From Funneliformis mosseae (Eukaryota; Glomeromycota; Glomeromycetes; Glomerales; Glomeraceae), in the NCBI GenBank assembly GCA_910592005.1, contig CAJVPP010001487.1, positions 1-19,667 on the forward strand: DNA of 19,667 nt. Reading direction: 5' to 3'. Shown one piece after another: positions 19,071 through 19,667 of the stretch. The translations under genes were made by a program, and so were the position numbers. Position 1 is the first letter of the stretch, and every line of letters begins with the position of its first letter. Under the pieces are notes generated by a model. That model was not told where the DNA came from and searched no databases. It saw nothing but the letters and a program-made list of their open reading frames with translations.

Positions 19071-19181
19071 CTAATCCCCAAATGGGTCAAGACCCATATC
19101 CTCATCATCTGACTCAGAAACCAGAGCTCCATAGATTTTAGGTTGAAGAGTCATATCTGATAATTCAAAGGTCTCTGTAGG
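19071..19181 (-). pseudogene. Detached acidic tail of the zinc protein
   Basis: The same reading frame as the 98-aa zinc protein continues past its TAA for 36 sense codons without another stop, to TAG 19073-19071. The Asp/Glu/Ser-rich ending and the repeat of the ELSD motif across the TAA indicate it was once translated as part of that protein. Confidence 0.55.
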
Positions 19182-19478
19182 TTAAGGGGTCTCATCCGAT
19201 AATTCAGAGGTTTTTGTAAGCTGAAGAGTCTCAGTTTCGGCTATATACTTCTGTCTCATTTGATAATTATGTGTATGGTACTTTGCAGAATATTTGGAAC
19301 AATATTTGGCGTAATACTCTGAATCAGCATCAGTAGGGAATCCACAAACAAGGCATGGCCTTTTCTTCAAATTTTTTTCATATAATTTCCAGTGCCTTGC
19401 ACAACCAGTAGTACGAGTACAGACTCTTCCACAAATAGAACCATTTCTCTTGATATGCGAGCAAGTAATACGATCCAT
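19182..19478 (-). CDS. Small Cys/His-rich zinc-binding protein, 98 aa
   Basis: The frame is intact from ATG 19478-19476 to TAA 19184-19182. A Cys/His cluster, CSHIKRNGSICGRVCTR, then CARHWK, CLVCGFPTD and YYAKYCSKY, suggests a zinc-binding fold with the general form C-x-H...G-x-x-C...C-x-x-H followed by C-x2-C. Such small fingers are common in mobile elements and large DNA viruses, but I cannot assign a named family. After the TAA the same frame continues to a TAG at 19073-19071 with PTETFELSDMTLQPKIYG and an acidic end SESDDEDMGLDPFGD. The original protein was therefore probably about 135 aa and the TAA (perhaps from CAA) removed its acidic tail. The tail contains two ELSD units. It is convergent with the primase-helicase and may belong to the same element. 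Confidence 0.6.
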   Translation of the reverse strand: MDRITCSHIKRNGSICGRVCTRTTGCARHWKLYEKNLKKRPCLVCGFPTDADSEYYAKYCSKYSAKYHTHNYQMRQKYIAETETLQLTKTSELSDETP

Positions 19479-19496
19479 GTACTGTAAAGCGCGTTC

Positions 19497-19570
19497 TATA
19501 GTACCCCTCTGTGTATAATGATCCCCTCCTTCTGGAGCAGCTTAGAATGTAAAATATCCTGGGTACTATA
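19497..19570. repeat. 74-bp inverted-repeat unit, TATAGTACCC ends
   Basis: TATAGTACCC (19497-19506) is exactly mirrored by GGGTACTATA (19561-19570). It lies just upstream of the zinc-protein start (19478), so it may overlap its promoter or be a small MITE. Confidence 0.75.
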
Positions 19571-19626
19571 CATTGTGAATATATCAGCTCCATGTAAAGT
19601 ACCCGGTACTAAGTATCACAATGTAT
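19568..19626. repeat. 59-bp inverted-repeat unit, ATACATTGTGA ends
   Basis: ATACATTGTGA (19568-19578) is mirrored by TCACAATGTAT (19616-19626). The loop contains the 13-bp odd palindrome AGTACCCGGTACT (19598-19610), whose GTACCC/GGTAC core echoes the adjacent 74-bp unit. The two inverted-repeat units overlap by three bases. Confidence 0.7.
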
Positions 19627-19667
19627 TTTTAAATAAAATTTTATTTTGTTAAATTTAATATAGCAAT

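Overview
The window looks like a decayed, transposon-rich stretch of a very AT-rich fungal nuclear genome, most likely an arbuscular mycorrhizal fungus of the Rhizophagus type. The basis is the extreme AT content, short GT-AG introns of 53-82 bp that restore reading frame, an F-box/LRR relic, Tc1 and Tigger transposons, a Polinton-like DNA polymerase B, and several degenerate hypothetical families whose protein style I associate with that lineage. The species call is inference. I see no rRNA, tRNA or CRISPR.

Layout. 397-700 (+) is a Ty3/gypsy integrase scrap, and 1030-1990 (+) a faint RRM-like hypothetical pseudogene. On the minus strand, reading right to left, come: a DNA polymerase B ghost (13600-11863); an unknown two-exon gene (11666-11116); an F-box/LRR pseudogene (10775-10072); a Cys/His-rich fragment (9985-9746) ending at a complete but dead Tigger/pogo transposon (7869-9744); one copy of an IQ-motif hypothetical family (7868-7080); a complete but dead Tc1 transposon (5646-6980); a second copy of that family (5575-4890); weak exons (4675-3830); a three-exon hypothetical pseudogene (3810-2390); and a coiled-coil fragment (2246-2054).

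At 13.6-13.73 kb the sequence changes character. A perfect 60-bp palindrome plus 20-bp tandem repeats sits exactly where the polymerase homology stops. To the right, base composition is less extreme and the genes are less decayed. There, 15147-18909 (+) encodes the ghost of one large protein: acidic leader, archaeo-eukaryotic primase (AEP), zinc ribbon, and a herpesvirus-UL9-like origin-binding SF2 helicase. It is bracketed by short hairpins with arms TTAGGGTATTCTTC...GAAGAATACCCTAA. A small Cys/His zinc-binding protein (19478-19182, minus) and more inverted repeats follow.

Most of the coding sequence is broken. The dominant lesion is the in-frame stop, often where the family carries Trp, Arg or Gln, which suggests C:G-to-T:A decay. 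The Tigger transposase has 11 stops and no frameshift. The primase-helicase has about 17 stops, a few frameshifts and a ruined Walker A motif. The most interesting candidate system is the hairpin-bracketed primase-helicase with its neighbouring zinc protein, possibly the remnant of a self-replicating virus-like or plasmid-like mobile element.
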